A stretch of DNA of 64,000 nt. It comes from Halapricum desulfuricans. Lineage in GTDB: Archaea > Halobacteriota > Halobacteria > Halobacteriales > Haloarculaceae. Each line of letters starts with the position of its first letter. The first letter of the stretch is position 1. The translations under genes were made by a program, and so were the position numbers. The notes below the pieces were generated by a model that did not search any database, was not told the DNA's origin, and was given only the letters and a program-made list of their open reading frames with translations. The stretch lies in contig NZ_CP064792.1 of assembly GCF_017094465.1 (NCBI RefSeq), positions 62,001-126,000 of the forward strand, in the 5' to 3' direction. Below are positions 36,603-46,396 of this stretch, piece by piece.

Positions 36603-39600
36603 TCACTCCGTCTGGAAGCTAATCTCGACCTTCACACTTGACGCTTCGTCGGGCATCCGCTCGAACAGATCCTGCACCTTCGTATAGTCCTGCTCGGACA
36701 CCAGCGTCAGGCTCACTTGTGTCCGTTCGATGTCAGCAGTCCCCTGCAACGCGCCCGGGACGCCCTCACGGTCGGGCAGCATGAACGTGACGTCGCCGTA
36801 CTCGACAGTCCCGGTCTGGTGATTATCGCGCCACTTCGTCCGGAGAGCGGCAATGTCGTCGCCCTTGTACTCGAAGCGCCACGTCTCGGCCTCTGGATCG
36901 GCCCGCCGGAACGGATATCCTGGGACCCAGTCGGACGCTTTGTCCGAGCCGGTCGTGTTGACGACGTACTCCGGTTGCTCGTCCTTGCCGATGTTCTCCA
37001 GCAGGTACGTCCGAACCATGTACTCCGAAATACTGCTGTCGAAGCGCTCGGCGACCTTGTTCACGGTGAATTGGTCCTCGGCATCCAGGTCGTCGATGTA
37101 CTCCAGAATCTGCTCACCGATCCGATCCGGAACGGTCGGCACGACCTTGACCGTCGTCGGGTCGCGATCGCCCAGCGAATCGAGGTAGCGACCACCGGCT
37201 TCGAGAAGGTAGTCGTCTACGAGGAACTCGTTGACGGCCTCGCGAGCTGCGGTTTCGGTTTCGTCCGGTGGCAGGAACACCGTTTCGTCGGCGCGAATTT
37301 CGCCGATAATCGTGTCGAGGTTCGCGTATCCGTCCTCGCTGATCTTCGCCTCAATCTGATCGACGATGTACGACGCGCCAACCGTCGTTGCGCTGCCGAC
37401 GTCACGGAGCGTCGCGTCAGACTTCGGCTTGTCGAGAATCTCGTTCCCACGAACGATGACGTACTGATCCTCTTGGCTCAGACGGCCGATCGCCCGCATC
37501 ACGACGTCGTGGCTGTCACCGTCGATCCAGACCTCCCCATCTTCGACGAGATCCAGCTCGAAGTCGCCAATGTCGATGGCCGTCGTCCCGCTGCCGAAGC
37601 GCTGTCGAAGCTCCTGCTCGACGTCATCGACACCCCAGACCTTCACGTCGTCCTGATGGACCAGAACGGTGTCCAGAGAACTTCCGGAGAGGTCATCGCG
37701 GAACCCGCCAGTGTCTCTGGCGAGGACTGGTTTGTCATCGAGCGCCTCGACAGTCGCGTTCAGCACGTCGTTGGCACTCCCCGGGATGGGAAGCTCCGGA
37801 TCGCGCAGGAACTGCTCGTAGATATCTTCGATAGACGCTTCGCCACGCCGATCGAGCAGATCCTCAGCGATCGACCAGATGTGGCCCTGGATGTCGAACG
37901 GGTCGGCCGCAGCAGAGTCGGCGATATTCGACGCATCGAGTTCTGCCTCGTCCAGGACGAACACGTCGAGATCCATCGGGGCCGCGAGGTCGAACTCGTT
38001 GAGCAGGTCGTCACCGTCGAGGACTTCACCGTAGAGGAGCTGAATCTCTTCCCGGAGTTCGTCCTCTTCCTGGTCTTTCATTCCCTGGATCGACGCCCGT
38101 ATCTCATCATCGAGGGATTCGTCGGCGAGGACCTGGCGTGCCCCTTCGATGTAGCGAGCCTTGTCGATGTAGCGAGTCCCGGATTCGATTGCCTTGTCGC
38201 CCGATGGCTGGACGAACACGAGGGTGTTTCGCCACTCGCGCCCACGGCCGTCATTCGTGATTACCTGCTTGACTTCTTCCTGCGTCCACTGATCATCCTT
38301 GACGACAACCTTGATCTCGCGGTTGTCTGGAATATCTTGGATGTCGTTCGTTCTGAATCCGACAGGGTGTGCATTAGAGCCGAAGATGTCAGTGATGAAA
38401 TCTGCAATCTCCGCCTTCGCAGACGTTTCCGAGACGTCAACGGCTGCGTTTCGGATGAGCGCGTTCGGGTTCTGTCGATCGCGGATCGCGTACTTGCCGT
38501 TGAGTTTGTGGAGATGCCAAGCGACGCCGTGCAACCGTTCGAGGTTGAGAACGACGTCGGAGACGAGGTCGCCGGTCCGGTACGCCCCCATGACGATTTC
38601 AGAGACGTTTGCTCCTTCGCCCTCGCTGGGCTTGAGCGAGTAGAGAAGGATCGTATTCAGGATTCGGCGACCGTGCGGAACCTCATCGGTATCAATCCGG
38701 TTCTGTATGTCTCCAGTCGCAGCGTTTAGGCGCTCGTAGTTGATCTTCGCCAGTTCGTCTTCGAACTCGATGGCGTCGATGTCCCCGTGCGTGATCAGAT
38801 CGGTCTGATCTCGCATCTCGAGCAGGACCTTCGAGAAGAGGTAGATCATCCCGCGCGTGTTCTGGTTACCCTCGTCAGCGTAGTAACGCGTCTCGAGGGC
38901 ATCCATCAGCACGGGGTGGAACGGGTAGAGGTCGTGCATGTCCGACAGCAGGTCGTCGGGCAGATCGACGTGGTCGGACTGGTCGTAAGCGTCGAAGTAT
39001 TCGTTGACGATCTCCCGAGCAACACTTTCGTTGACGGAATCGATCAGGCGGTGGCGCAAGACTTCGCGCTTGTCCACCTGGTTGTTCATGTTGACTTCGA
39101 CTGCCTGCTCGCGATTCAGAATATCGTGAACCTCGGAACCCTCACGGAGGACAGAGACGATGGTGTAGAGCTCCAGATCGGAGAGAGCCGTTGATTCGAG
39201 GAGAGCCTGAAGGAAGGCCTTGTTCGCACTCTTGCGGTCGCCCTGAAGCGTGTCGAACCAGTCCTCGAGTTCGTCCACGAAGAACGCGACCGTGTCGTCG
39301 CCGACGGCCTCTTTGATCGTCTGCATGTCGGGATAGCCGCCCGATTCGTACGTCCCGGGGTCGTAGTCTAGCGCCTCGAAGAACGGCTCCCAGAGGTACT
39401 CGTACTGTTCGTTCTGCATCGCGACCGTGATCGGGATCGCGGAGTCCGGAAGCGCGGCGTCGAAGCCCTCGACGGAGTCGCTGGCCCACTCACCGGCTGC
39501 TGCCGGATCGTCGAAACAGTGGTAAAGCGCGACCATCTGGTGAGATTTCCCACTTCCGTAGGGCCCGTAGAGGATATGGGTGCCACGAGGGTCGTCTCCG

Positions 39601-39812
39601 GTCAGCGAATCACGCAGAATAGTCAGCGCTTCCCGAAGCCCCTGCGTCATCAGCGTTCGCTCGAAGAAGAGCTCGGCGTCGGACTCGAATTCACCGTCGT
39701 CTTCGACGTTGTAGAGTTTTACCTGCCCGTCTATCTGTCCTTCCTCTCGTAGTTCACGACTCAGCGTCACCGTATCCGAGAGAGTGGTGGACAGCGGTTC
39801 TGTTTCTGCCAT
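36603..39812 (-). CDS. DUF499 family ATPase (COG1483)
   Basis: 1069 residues from the ATG at 39810-39812. The frame extends 6 codons further. Walker A is G83-P-Y-G-S-G-K-S90, and the acidic strand A-F-F-V-D-E-L-E-D-W near 200 serves as Walker B. The remaining 800 residues follow the DUF499 pattern with winged-helix-like segments (EILEYIDDLDAEDQFTVNKV). The C-terminal 100 residues are beta-rich. The gene diverges from the SNF2 helicase across a 150-base promoter region. DUF499 and DUF1156 genes commonly occur together in predicted restriction-like systems, where the ATPase probably drives DNA translocation. Confidence 0.8.
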   Translation of the reverse strand: MAETEPLSTTLSDTVTLSRELREEGQIDGQVKLYNVEDDGEFESDAELFFERTLMTQGLREALTILRDSLTGDDPRGTHILYGPYGSGKSHQMVALYHCFDDPAAAGEWASDSVEGFDAALPDSAIPITVAMQNEQYEYLWEPFFEALDYDPGTYESGGYPDMQTIKEAVGDDTVAFFVDELEDWFDTLQGDRKSANKAFLQALLESTALSDLELYTIVSVLREGSEVHDILNREQAVEVNMNNQVDKREVLRHRLIDSVNESVAREIVNEYFDAYDQSDHVDLPDDLLSDMHDLYPFHPVLMDALETRYYADEGNQNTRGMIYLFSKVLLEMRDQTDLITHGDIDAIEFEDELAKINYERLNAATGDIQNRIDTDEVPHGRRILNTILLYSLKPSEGEGANVSEIVMGAYRTGDLVSDVVLNLERLHGVAWHLHKLNGKYAIRDRQNPNALIRNAAVDVSETSAKAEIADFITDIFGSNAHPVGFRTNDIQDIPDNREIKVVVKDDQWTQEEVKQVITNDGRGREWRNTLVFVQPSGDKAIESGTRYIDKARYIEGARQVLADESLDDEIRASIQGMKDQEEDELREEIQLLYGEVLDGDDLLNEFDLAAPMDLDVFVLDEAELDASNIADSAAADPFDIQGHIWSIAEDLLDRRGEASIEDIYEQFLRDPELPIPGSANDVLNATVEALDDKPVLARDTGGFRDDLSGSSLDTVLVHQDDVKVWGVDDVEQELRQRFGSGTTAIDIGDFELDLVEDGEVWIDGDSHDVVMRAIGRLSQEDQYVIVRGNEILDKPKSDATLRDVGSATTVGASYIVDQIEAKISEDGYANLDTIIGEIRADETVFLPPDETETAAREAVNEFLVDDYLLEAGGRYLDSLGDRDPTTVKVVPTVPDRIGEQILEYIDDLDAEDQFTVNKVAERFDSSISEYMVRTYLLENIGKDEQPEYVVNTTGSDKASDWVPGYPFRRADPEAETWRFEYKGDDIAALRTKWRDNHQTGTVEYGDVTFMLPDREGVPGALQGTADIERTQVSLTLVSEQDYTKVQDLFERMPDEASSVKVEISFQTE

Positions 39813-39964
39813 CTGTTGGTATCTACACACACCTCAGCCCGAGTCAATAAGAACTATGGTCATCCTATCACTTTGAAAAATGGCTGACATACGGCTGATC
39901 ATCTATATCTCCCTACTCCAAAGCGTCGCAAAATCTATCTTCCCGCCCCCGATGCTACTGTGAT

Positions 39965-41719
39965 ATGGGGAGCTACGACCTCGTGGACATCGAGGTCACG
40001 CACGAATCTGCGGACGATCTTCTCGCATCGCTGTCTGAGGGCCAAAATCCCGAGGATCACGTCCGGACTGTCCAGGCCGTTCGTCTCCAAGCGGGTCAGC
40101 CGGACTCGGAACTCCGCTCGCTCAAAGAGCTCGACGAAAACTCGGTGAAGTTGCTCGAACATCAAGTCGATGCTGCGTATCGGGCGCTGTTCGAGATGGA
40201 CGGGAAGGCTCTCCTCACTGATGAGGTCGGACTCGGGAAGACGATCGAGGTCGGGATGATCCTCAAGGAGATGCACTTCAGGCAGACTGACGACTCCGTA
40301 CTCATCCTGACGCCGGCCCAGCTAGCCAAGCAGTGGCAGGCAGAGATGCGCGAGAAGTTCGGTCTCGAATTCGTCTGTAACTACGACGATGAGTTCTCTG
40401 GGTTTGACCAGCACGACTACATCATCGCAAGCATCGACACGGCCAAGAGCGACAGGCACAGGCAGACAGTGCTCAACCGAGACTGGGACGTCCTCGTTCT
40501 CGACGAAGCCCACTACGTCAAAAACGAAGACACAGATCGCTACGACCTGATCGACAAACTCACCTACAACTACGCGTTCTTCCTGACAGCGACGCCAATC
40601 CAGAACGAACTCACGGATCTCTACAACGTTGTTTCATTGCTCCGACCCGGCCTTTTCGGAACTCGCGACGTCTTTCATCACTACTTCGTGAACAGCAGTC
40701 AGGAGACACTGGTCAATCGAGAGGAACTCCAGGACCGGCTGAATAAAGTCATGATCCGCAACCGACGAGCGGACACTGATATTGACTTCACTGAGAGGGT
40801 TATCGACACCCGAAAGTTCGATCCGAGTCCTGCCGAGCGAGAACTCTACCAGGCAGTCTCGGATTACGTCAAGGGAGCATACAGCCAGGACCAAGGGCAG
40901 AAACTCGTACTGATGCTTCTCCAGAAGGAGGTGGTCAGCAGTCCTGCCGCACTCAAAGAGACGATCGAGAAACGACTATACGAGCAAAACGAGCTCACTC
41001 ACGCGGATGAACTGGAGACGATTCTGGATCTCATCGATAATATCGACACTGTGACCAAGCAAGAACGACTGCTCGATATCGTCGAGGAAGCCCGTGAAAA
41101 CGTCGAGATGGGACGAGTAATCGTGTTCACGCAATTCAGAGCGACCCAACGCGAAGTCCTCGATAGACTGGCCGAGGAAGGATACACTGTCCATTCGTTC
41201 CACGGTGGACACTCCAGTGAGGAGAAAGAGCAGATCGTCGAGAATTTCGAAAAAGAGGGTGGTGTCCTCGTCTCGACGGACGCGATGAGTGAGGGCCGCA
41301 ACCTCCAGTTTGCCAATATCATGGTGAACTACGATCTCCCCTGGAACCCGATGCGCGTCGAGCAGCGTATTGGACGCATTCACCGTATCGGTCAGAAACG
41401 GCGAGTGTACATCTTCAACATGGCGCTGCGGGACACCATCGAAGAGTATGTACTGGATAAATTGTACCACAAGATCGATCTCTTCCAACAGACCGTCGGT
41501 GAACTGAGTTCAATATTGAGCCGGCTGGAGGAGTCGGGAACGAGTTTCGAGGACGAAATCTTCGAGCGACTGGTCAACGCCGATTCGGAAGTCGATCTCG
41601 AAAACGACTTTGACGACATGGCTATCGACCTTCAGGAACAGCGAGAGTTAGCGGACAAACTCGAAGAGTTCAACGACGGCGTTTTCGAAGGATTCGATCT
41701 GGGGGCGAGCGATGACTGA
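39965..41719 (+). CDS. SNF2-family helicase
   Basis: 584 residues with all SF2/SNF2 motifs: T-D86-E-V-G-L-G-K-T93 (I), T-P-A-Q-L-A-K-Q-W (Ia), V-L-D-E-A-H near 178 (II), F-L-T-A-T-P-I-Q-N (III), I-V-F-T-Q-F-R-A-T (IV), S-T-D-A-M-S-E-G-R-N-L (V) and Q-R-I-G-R-I-H-R-I-G-Q (VI). It is compact and RapA/DrmD-like in layout. The last residues overlap the ATG of the coiled-coil zinc gene by 8 bases. It probably moves along DNA for the DUF1156/DUF499 system. Confidence 0.85.
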   Translation: MGSYDLVDIEVTHESADDLLASLSEGQNPEDHVRTVQAVRLQAGQPDSELRSLKELDENSVKLLEHQVDAAYRALFEMDGKALLTDEVGLGKTIEVGMILKEMHFRQTDDSVLILTPAQLAKQWQAEMREKFGLEFVCNYDDEFSGFDQHDYIIASIDTAKSDRHRQTVLNRDWDVLVLDEAHYVKNEDTDRYDLIDKLTYNYAFFLTATPIQNELTDLYNVVSLLRPGLFGTRDVFHHYFVNSSQETLVNREELQDRLNKVMIRNRRADTDIDFTERVIDTRKFDPSPAERELYQAVSDYVKGAYSQDQGQKLVLMLLQKEVVSSPAALKETIEKRLYEQNELTHADELETILDLIDNIDTVTKQERLLDIVEEARENVEMGRVIVFTQFRATQREVLDRLAEEGYTVHSFHGGHSSEEKEQIVENFEKEGGVLVSTDAMSEGRNLQFANIMVNYDLPWNPMRVEQRIGRIHRIGQKRRVYIFNMALRDTIEEYVLDKLYHKIDLFQQTVGELSSILSRLEESGTSFEDEIFERLVNADSEVDLENDFDDMAIDLQEQRELADKLEEFNDGVFEGFDLGASDD

Positions 41720-42869
41720 CGCCTCAGTTGCGATCACACAATCCGCTGTAGAGCGGTTTGCCGAAGTGTACCTACCTTCGGTCGGCTGCTCAATCGAAAA
41801 ACAAGGTGACAACTGGAGGGTAACACCCGACGAAGACGCTGAGACGGAACTGATCACCGAGACTGTGTCTATCGTCATTGGTGATGACGCCGATGCTGAC
41901 AATGACTTAGTACGAGCACTCCACCCGGAGAGTTCGTTCTTTCAGGAGCTCTTGACTGAAGCGAGTGAACGGAGTCCCGTCGGAAAAGTCTCTGTGGATA
42001 CATCGAGAACCAGCGTTGAACCACCTAGCTGGATCGAAAACGACACAGTAGAAGTCACTGAGACGAATTTCACACCATTTTACGATCGGACCGCGGTCGT
42101 GATCCTGTTTCAGGTGAGTATCGAGACGGTCAGCGAGTATCAAACGGAACTGCTTCGCGCGGCTGCGATCGACCTGCGGTCAGAAGAGCCCCTCGCAAAA
42201 CTGGAAGAGACGTTCCTGGAGCAGACGTCCCTCGAGAAAGATTCAATCAAAACTGGTCGAACCGACATCGAGAGGTGTGATGTCGAACCACTTGTTCGGG
42301 ATGCCGGTGAGATCCTTGTGGATCGCATCCAACCACGGATAGACGAAATACATCAGGAAGCATCCCGAGCCGCGGATTCAGAGGTCGAGGAATACCGCCA
42401 GATGCAGGAACAACGAATGGAAGAGTTGGAAGGGAAGCATACGACGCTTTCGTCGAAGGTTGACGAACTGAACGTAGCCATCGAACAGAGTGCCCAATCT
42501 GAGCGGATGGAATTACTCAAGGAACGGAAAGAGGTCAAATCCGCGTACAAGGACATCGAAGAAGAATTAGCTGATTTACGCGAAGCTCGAGAGCGGGGCT
42601 TTCCTGAACGACAACGGGAAATCAGGAGCCGACATGCAATCGATGTCAGGGTGAAACCCCTCACTCTGACTCAAGTAGAGTACGAACGGGGTGAGGTTAC
42701 TTTCGAACTTACCACAGGAGATGAATCCCAATCAGTCACCATTGGATATGGAAGCGGTGTCGGTACGACCGAAAGCATCGTGTGTAGTAACTGCGGTCAA
42801 AACCTCTGCGAAGAAAACCCGATCTCCGCGATCAAATGCGGGGTTCAGTGTTCTCATTGCGGGGACTAA
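41712..42869 (+). CDS. Coiled-coil zinc-ribbon partner of the SNF2 helicase
   Basis: 385 residues. The N-terminal 130 residues are alpha/beta. Residues 200-310 form a charged coiled coil (EYRQMQEQRMEELEGKH, LKERKEVKSAYKDIEEEL). The C-terminus has a Cys cluster, C-S-N-C-G-Q-N-L-C ... C-G-V-Q-C-S-H-C-G, consistent with a zinc ribbon. It overlaps the helicase by 8 bases (ATGACTGA arrangement), so it is very likely a dedicated partner. The family is not recognised. Confidence 0.7.
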   Translation: MTDASVAITQSAVERFAEVYLPSVGCSIEKQGDNWRVTPDEDAETELITETVSIVIGDDADADNDLVRALHPESSFFQELLTEASERSPVGKVSVDTSRTSVEPPSWIENDTVEVTETNFTPFYDRTAVVILFQVSIETVSEYQTELLRAAAIDLRSEEPLAKLEETFLEQTSLEKDSIKTGRTDIERCDVEPLVRDAGEILVDRIQPRIDEIHQEASRAADSEVEEYRQMQEQRMEELEGKHTTLSSKVDELNVAIEQSAQSERMELLKERKEVKSAYKDIEEELADLREARERGFPERQREIRSRHAIDVRVKPLTLTQVEYERGEVTFELTTGDESQSVTIGYGSGVGTTESIVCSNCGQNLCEENPISAIKCGVQCSHCGD

Positions 42870-42915
42870 GGGATTAGCGTTCATTTCCAGAGTTCAGTCG
42901 ATACGAATCGATAGC

Positions 42916-43790
42916 CGTCAAAACAGAGCAATAGCGACAGTGTCTGGATCGAATTACTGATCCCTATAGGTGATATCGACGACCCACCAGAAGCAGATGA
43001 ACTCTTCCATGAGTCCACGTACGGCAACACGATACAGCACCGCTCGTTCAGCGACACCCAGACCAAAGTCTACGAGCAGCCCACAAAGACCCAGGCAGCA
43101 GGGATTCCGGTCCTCATTCCAACGTTCCCTTCGATCTGGCTCAGGAAATCCTCCAACTCTTTCGCGAATGCGGTGACGATCTTCGTGGGCCTGTCGATGG
43201 CGAGCCTCGATCGTCTACGATGGAGAGATCACGACTTCTCGTGTGTAAAGAAGACGATATCCCTCGCTGTACGACTCAAAAAGGGCGTGTTCGCGGCCGG
43301 CACGTTGCATGTCGCGAGCGTGCTGGCCAGTGGGTGCGACGGCGATCGCCAGCTTGAGGTCGGACCGATGACCTCGTCGAGAAGGCACAGCTTGGAGCCG
43401 ATGACCGCTACAGCGGACCCAGGCGACGACCAGGTACAGATCGACTCGCCGAACGGAAGGTCATCTACGACACAGATAATCGGTTCCGGACGAATATCAA
43501 CGTCGTCCTCCGAACGTGAGAGCAAGGGCAGCGTCATCCTTTTCCAGAGCTACTTTGTCGAGCAAGCAGCTGAACGAACGCTCAACCTGTCGAGACCACA
43601 CGCGAGAAGAGAGTGGGGAACCCAAAGGGAAGGGACTGGGATGGGCGCCTAGATTCCGAAACGTCGACCGATCAGGTAGCTTTCGTCGGGCCCCCGGTGA
43701 TGTGTGGCCACCGGATGATGAAATTCCGGAGTGGACTGATAGAGGTTCTCAGGATATTCGAGATAGTGTCACTACCAATTTACTAACTCT
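42916..43790 (+). pseudogene. Degraded coding region, several frames
   Basis: No intact gene occupies 42870-43835. Coding-like fragments follow each other in different frames: IELLIPIGDIDDPPEADELF and TYGNTIQHRSFSDTQTKVYE (about 42916-43104), FDLAQEILQLFRECGDDL (about 43130-43185), then IVYDGEITTSRV (about 43210-43245). Frameshifts and stops separate them, so they look like one decayed gene downstream of the SNF2 operon. The family is not recognised. The 3' half (43250-43790) holds no fragment I can defend. Confidence 0.45.
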
Positions 43791-43835
43791 TCAAGATAGC
43801 TCTGCACAAGCATTCGTATTCTATCAGACCCACAC

Positions 43836-46049
43836 TCACAGAAACGCCGGGTCGACATCGTTGAGACGGCCGGTCGACTCGAAGAAATTTCGGAAGTCGC
43901 GGTAGAGACCTGTACACTTCCCGTCAGTATCGTATCGGAGTGTGTGGAAGTCGCCGACGACCGCACAGTACCGCTTGGCCCGGGTGAGTGCAACGTTAAG
44001 CCGGCGCGGCCCATCATCGGGCCGGCCGAGGAAGCCGATGTCCCCTTCGGCGTTGCTCCGAACCAGCGAGATGACGACTGCGGTCTTCTCGCTTCCCTGG
44101 AAGGAATCGATAGTGTCGACCGTGATCGCGTTGGCGCAGTTGATCTGCTCGTTGAGGAGGTCACGGAGCAACCAAGCGTGCGCCGCGTACGGCGTAATAA
44201 CGCCGACTTCCTCGGGCGGAACAGCCTTGAGAATGTCTTGGACAAGGTGGACGACAAGGTGCGCCTCGGCTTCGTTAGCCCGGGAATGGTCGATTACGTC
44301 GACCGTGCCACCGATGTCATACCCTTCGATTGCTGGCTTGTCCTCAAGTGGCTTGACGACTCGGCCAGTGCGGAGAGACCTGTCGTAGAACTGGCGATTG
44401 GAAAAGTAGGCGATATCGGGGTGCATCCGATATTGCGTTTTCAGTTGGAGACCCACTCCCTCGTAGACGCCACCGTCAGCGTAGACATGCTCGAACAGCG
44501 AGAGTCCATAGCTTGAGACGGGCGGATCTTCCGTCGCACTGAACGGTGGGAGTTGCCGGTGATCACCCGCAAGGACAGCCCGGTCGACACGGGCAAGTGG
44601 AATACACGAGGCGGTACAGGTTGCCTGCGTCGCTTCGTCGAGGACCAGGAGGGTGAACTCGCGGGCGAGCGTGGCGGCACTGCTGTTGGTCGCGGCGACG
44701 ACCTCGGCTCTTTCGGTGACATCGTGGTACTGCGTCCGGACGATGTCGTGTGCTGACCGTTCGGCGTTCACACGGTCAAGCGTGAACTCAGCAGTGCCGT
44801 GCTGGCCATAAGCGTGAAGTGAGCCAGCGTCGGGGTTACCTGGCGTTGAGTTGCCGACAACCAGGTTGTCCAGCGCTTGGTTGGAATCTGCACAGACAAG
44901 AACATCTTCGCCGGCGGCAACGGCCCGACGGATAATCTCGACGAGCGTTCGGGTCTTGCCCGTCCCTGGGGGGCCGTGAATACAGAACAGGTCATCGGCG
45001 AGGAGGGCGTATTCGACAGCCAGTTGTTGCTCTTGGTTCAATTCGTCGTCAAAGGACGCGCTCATTGCGGCGGCTTCATTCGAGAACGTGAGTGGACGAT
45101 CGCCGACGAGGACCTCACGAAACGGATCGTCTTGTAGGTCGTCGATGGCCGCGAACTCGCGGTTAAACGGGACTGGATTCAGGAGCTCTGAACACCCGAC
45201 TGTGTGGTCGCCCTCCAGATACGCGCTTACCATCGCCGTGTCGTCGATGCTTCCCCACTTGATAGTCAGCCAGATGGTCAGGCCGCGGATGCGTGCAACC
45301 TCTGCAGGGACCGGGAAAGGATCAGGAGCGTCCTCGCTGTCGGCATGGATCAGGACCTCGTTATCCTGGTAGATATCGAACTCGCTCTCGATAAAGTATG
45401 CCCAGTCACCGTCGCGACGGTCTTCTAGTTCCGGATCAAGCGTAACTCGGAAGCGGTATTCCCCATCGTCGACGCCACGGCAGGTCAGTTCGGGGATGGC
45501 GGATCCACCTTGTTCGTACAGCGCTCGTGCTGAGTGGTTGCGGGCCCGCGTCTCATGACTTGCCCGCGTTGCCGCACGCTCGTTGGTGATGTAATCTCGG
45601 AACTCTGTGAGCAAGTCGGTATTTGCCACGGGATGTCGAGGATCCTCGTGATCGTCAATCGGCGCGTCGTAGCCTGGTGGGTATGTCTCCGGAAGATAAT
45701 CGGAGTGCCAGAATCGGATCCGATCAGCGAGTTGAGTGGCGCCAAATTCGTCAGCAGCAATTGGTTCAATATCGCCGTCCTGTTCGACAATGAAAATCTC
45801 ACCACGCACTTCGTGGTCAGTATAGGCGACGAACTCTCCGGTCGGCGTCGCCGTGTCGAGGCTGTGTAACGGAATACACGTCCACTCGCGGTCAGGATGG
45901 CTGAGCTCGTCGTGGTGGCTGGCGAACGTAGCGATCGGACGAACAGGGATTTGCCTGCCGGATGGTGAAAGGGTCGCCTCAGAGGCAGTGTGGAGCGAAG
46001 CATCAGCGAGAGAGAACTGGTTGACGGCATACTCAAACAGCAGAGACAT
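43836..46049 (-). CDS. SF1 helicase, Upf1/Dna2-like
   Basis: 737 residues from the ATG at 46047-46049. The upstream 75 codons are basic and Cys-rich and overlap another gene's promoter, so I reject them. SF1B motifs: Q-E-Q-Q-L-A-V-E-Y, H-G-P-P-G-T-G-K-T near 359, L-V-L-D-E-A-T-Q-A, L-A-G-D-H-R-Q-L-P-P-F, Y-R-M-H-P, V-D-T-I-D-S-F-Q-G-S-E and N-V-A-L-T-R-A-K-R. The N-terminal 330 residues are beta-rich and may be an accessory nucleic-acid-binding part. It is transcribed divergently from the small gene pair at 46154. Confidence 0.8.
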   Translation of the reverse strand: MSLLFEYAVNQFSLADASLHTASEATLSPSGRQIPVRPIATFASHHDELSHPDREWTCIPLHSLDTATPTGEFVAYTDHEVRGEIFIVEQDGDIEPIAADEFGATQLADRIRFWHSDYLPETYPPGYDAPIDDHEDPRHPVANTDLLTEFRDYITNERAATRASHETRARNHSARALYEQGGSAIPELTCRGVDDGEYRFRVTLDPELEDRRDGDWAYFIESEFDIYQDNEVLIHADSEDAPDPFPVPAEVARIRGLTIWLTIKWGSIDDTAMVSAYLEGDHTVGCSELLNPVPFNREFAAIDDLQDDPFREVLVGDRPLTFSNEAAAMSASFDDELNQEQQLAVEYALLADDLFCIHGPPGTGKTRTLVEIIRRAVAAGEDVLVCADSNQALDNLVVGNSTPGNPDAGSLHAYGQHGTAEFTLDRVNAERSAHDIVRTQYHDVTERAEVVAATNSSAATLAREFTLLVLDEATQATCTASCIPLARVDRAVLAGDHRQLPPFSATEDPPVSSYGLSLFEHVYADGGVYEGVGLQLKTQYRMHPDIAYFSNRQFYDRSLRTGRVVKPLEDKPAIEGYDIGGTVDVIDHSRANEAEAHLVVHLVQDILKAVPPEEVGVITPYAAHAWLLRDLLNEQINCANAITVDTIDSFQGSEKTAVVISLVRSNAEGDIGFLGRPDDGPRRLNVALTRAKRYCAVVGDFHTLRYDTDGKCTGLYRDFRNFFESTGRLNDVDPAFL

Positions 46050-46153
46050 TATTCGATCCTGCTCGGGCGATACTAATAATACTTCGTGGTTATCAAGCGA
46101 AAGTGATAGAACAGCGTTCTCTGAGAGCTCAGAGAAACAAACAAGTAACGTAA

Positions 46154-46396
46154 ATGAATAGTACACTTGTGTCCGACGACGATGACATTCCCACGATCGA
46201 GTTAGGTCCGGACGATCATTTCGAGAACAACAAGCCGTATCAGTGGCGTTACGAGGACAAATTCGGCGAGACATATCTCACGTTGCTATTCGAGAACTAT
46301 CCGGAAGAGACCATCCGCGAAGCCCTCGGCAAAGAGTACAAACAAAAGCGTCACAGTATAACCGACTTGGTCAAGCGTGAGACAATAAAGATATGA
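46154..46396 (+). CDS. Small acidic protein, first of an overlapping pair
   Basis: 80 residues. An acidic N-terminal half (SDDDDIPTIELGPDDHFENN) is followed by a helical, basic C-terminal half (REALGKEYKQKRHSI). The TGA overlaps the next gene's ATG (46393-46396), so the pair is translationally coupled. The family is not recognised. Small coupled pairs next to a helicase may be toxin-antitoxin-like or regulatory, which is only a guess. Confidence 0.6.
   Translation: MNSTLVSDDDDIPTIELGPDDHFENNKPYQWRYEDKFGETYLTLLFENYPEETIREALGKEYKQKRHSITDLVKRETIKI

Noticed and set aside
36717-38729. 670-codon plus-strand frame opposite the DUF499 ATPase
   Set aside because: Antisense shadow typical of high-GC genes; Val/Arg-rich with no domain, while the opposite strand has clear motifs.
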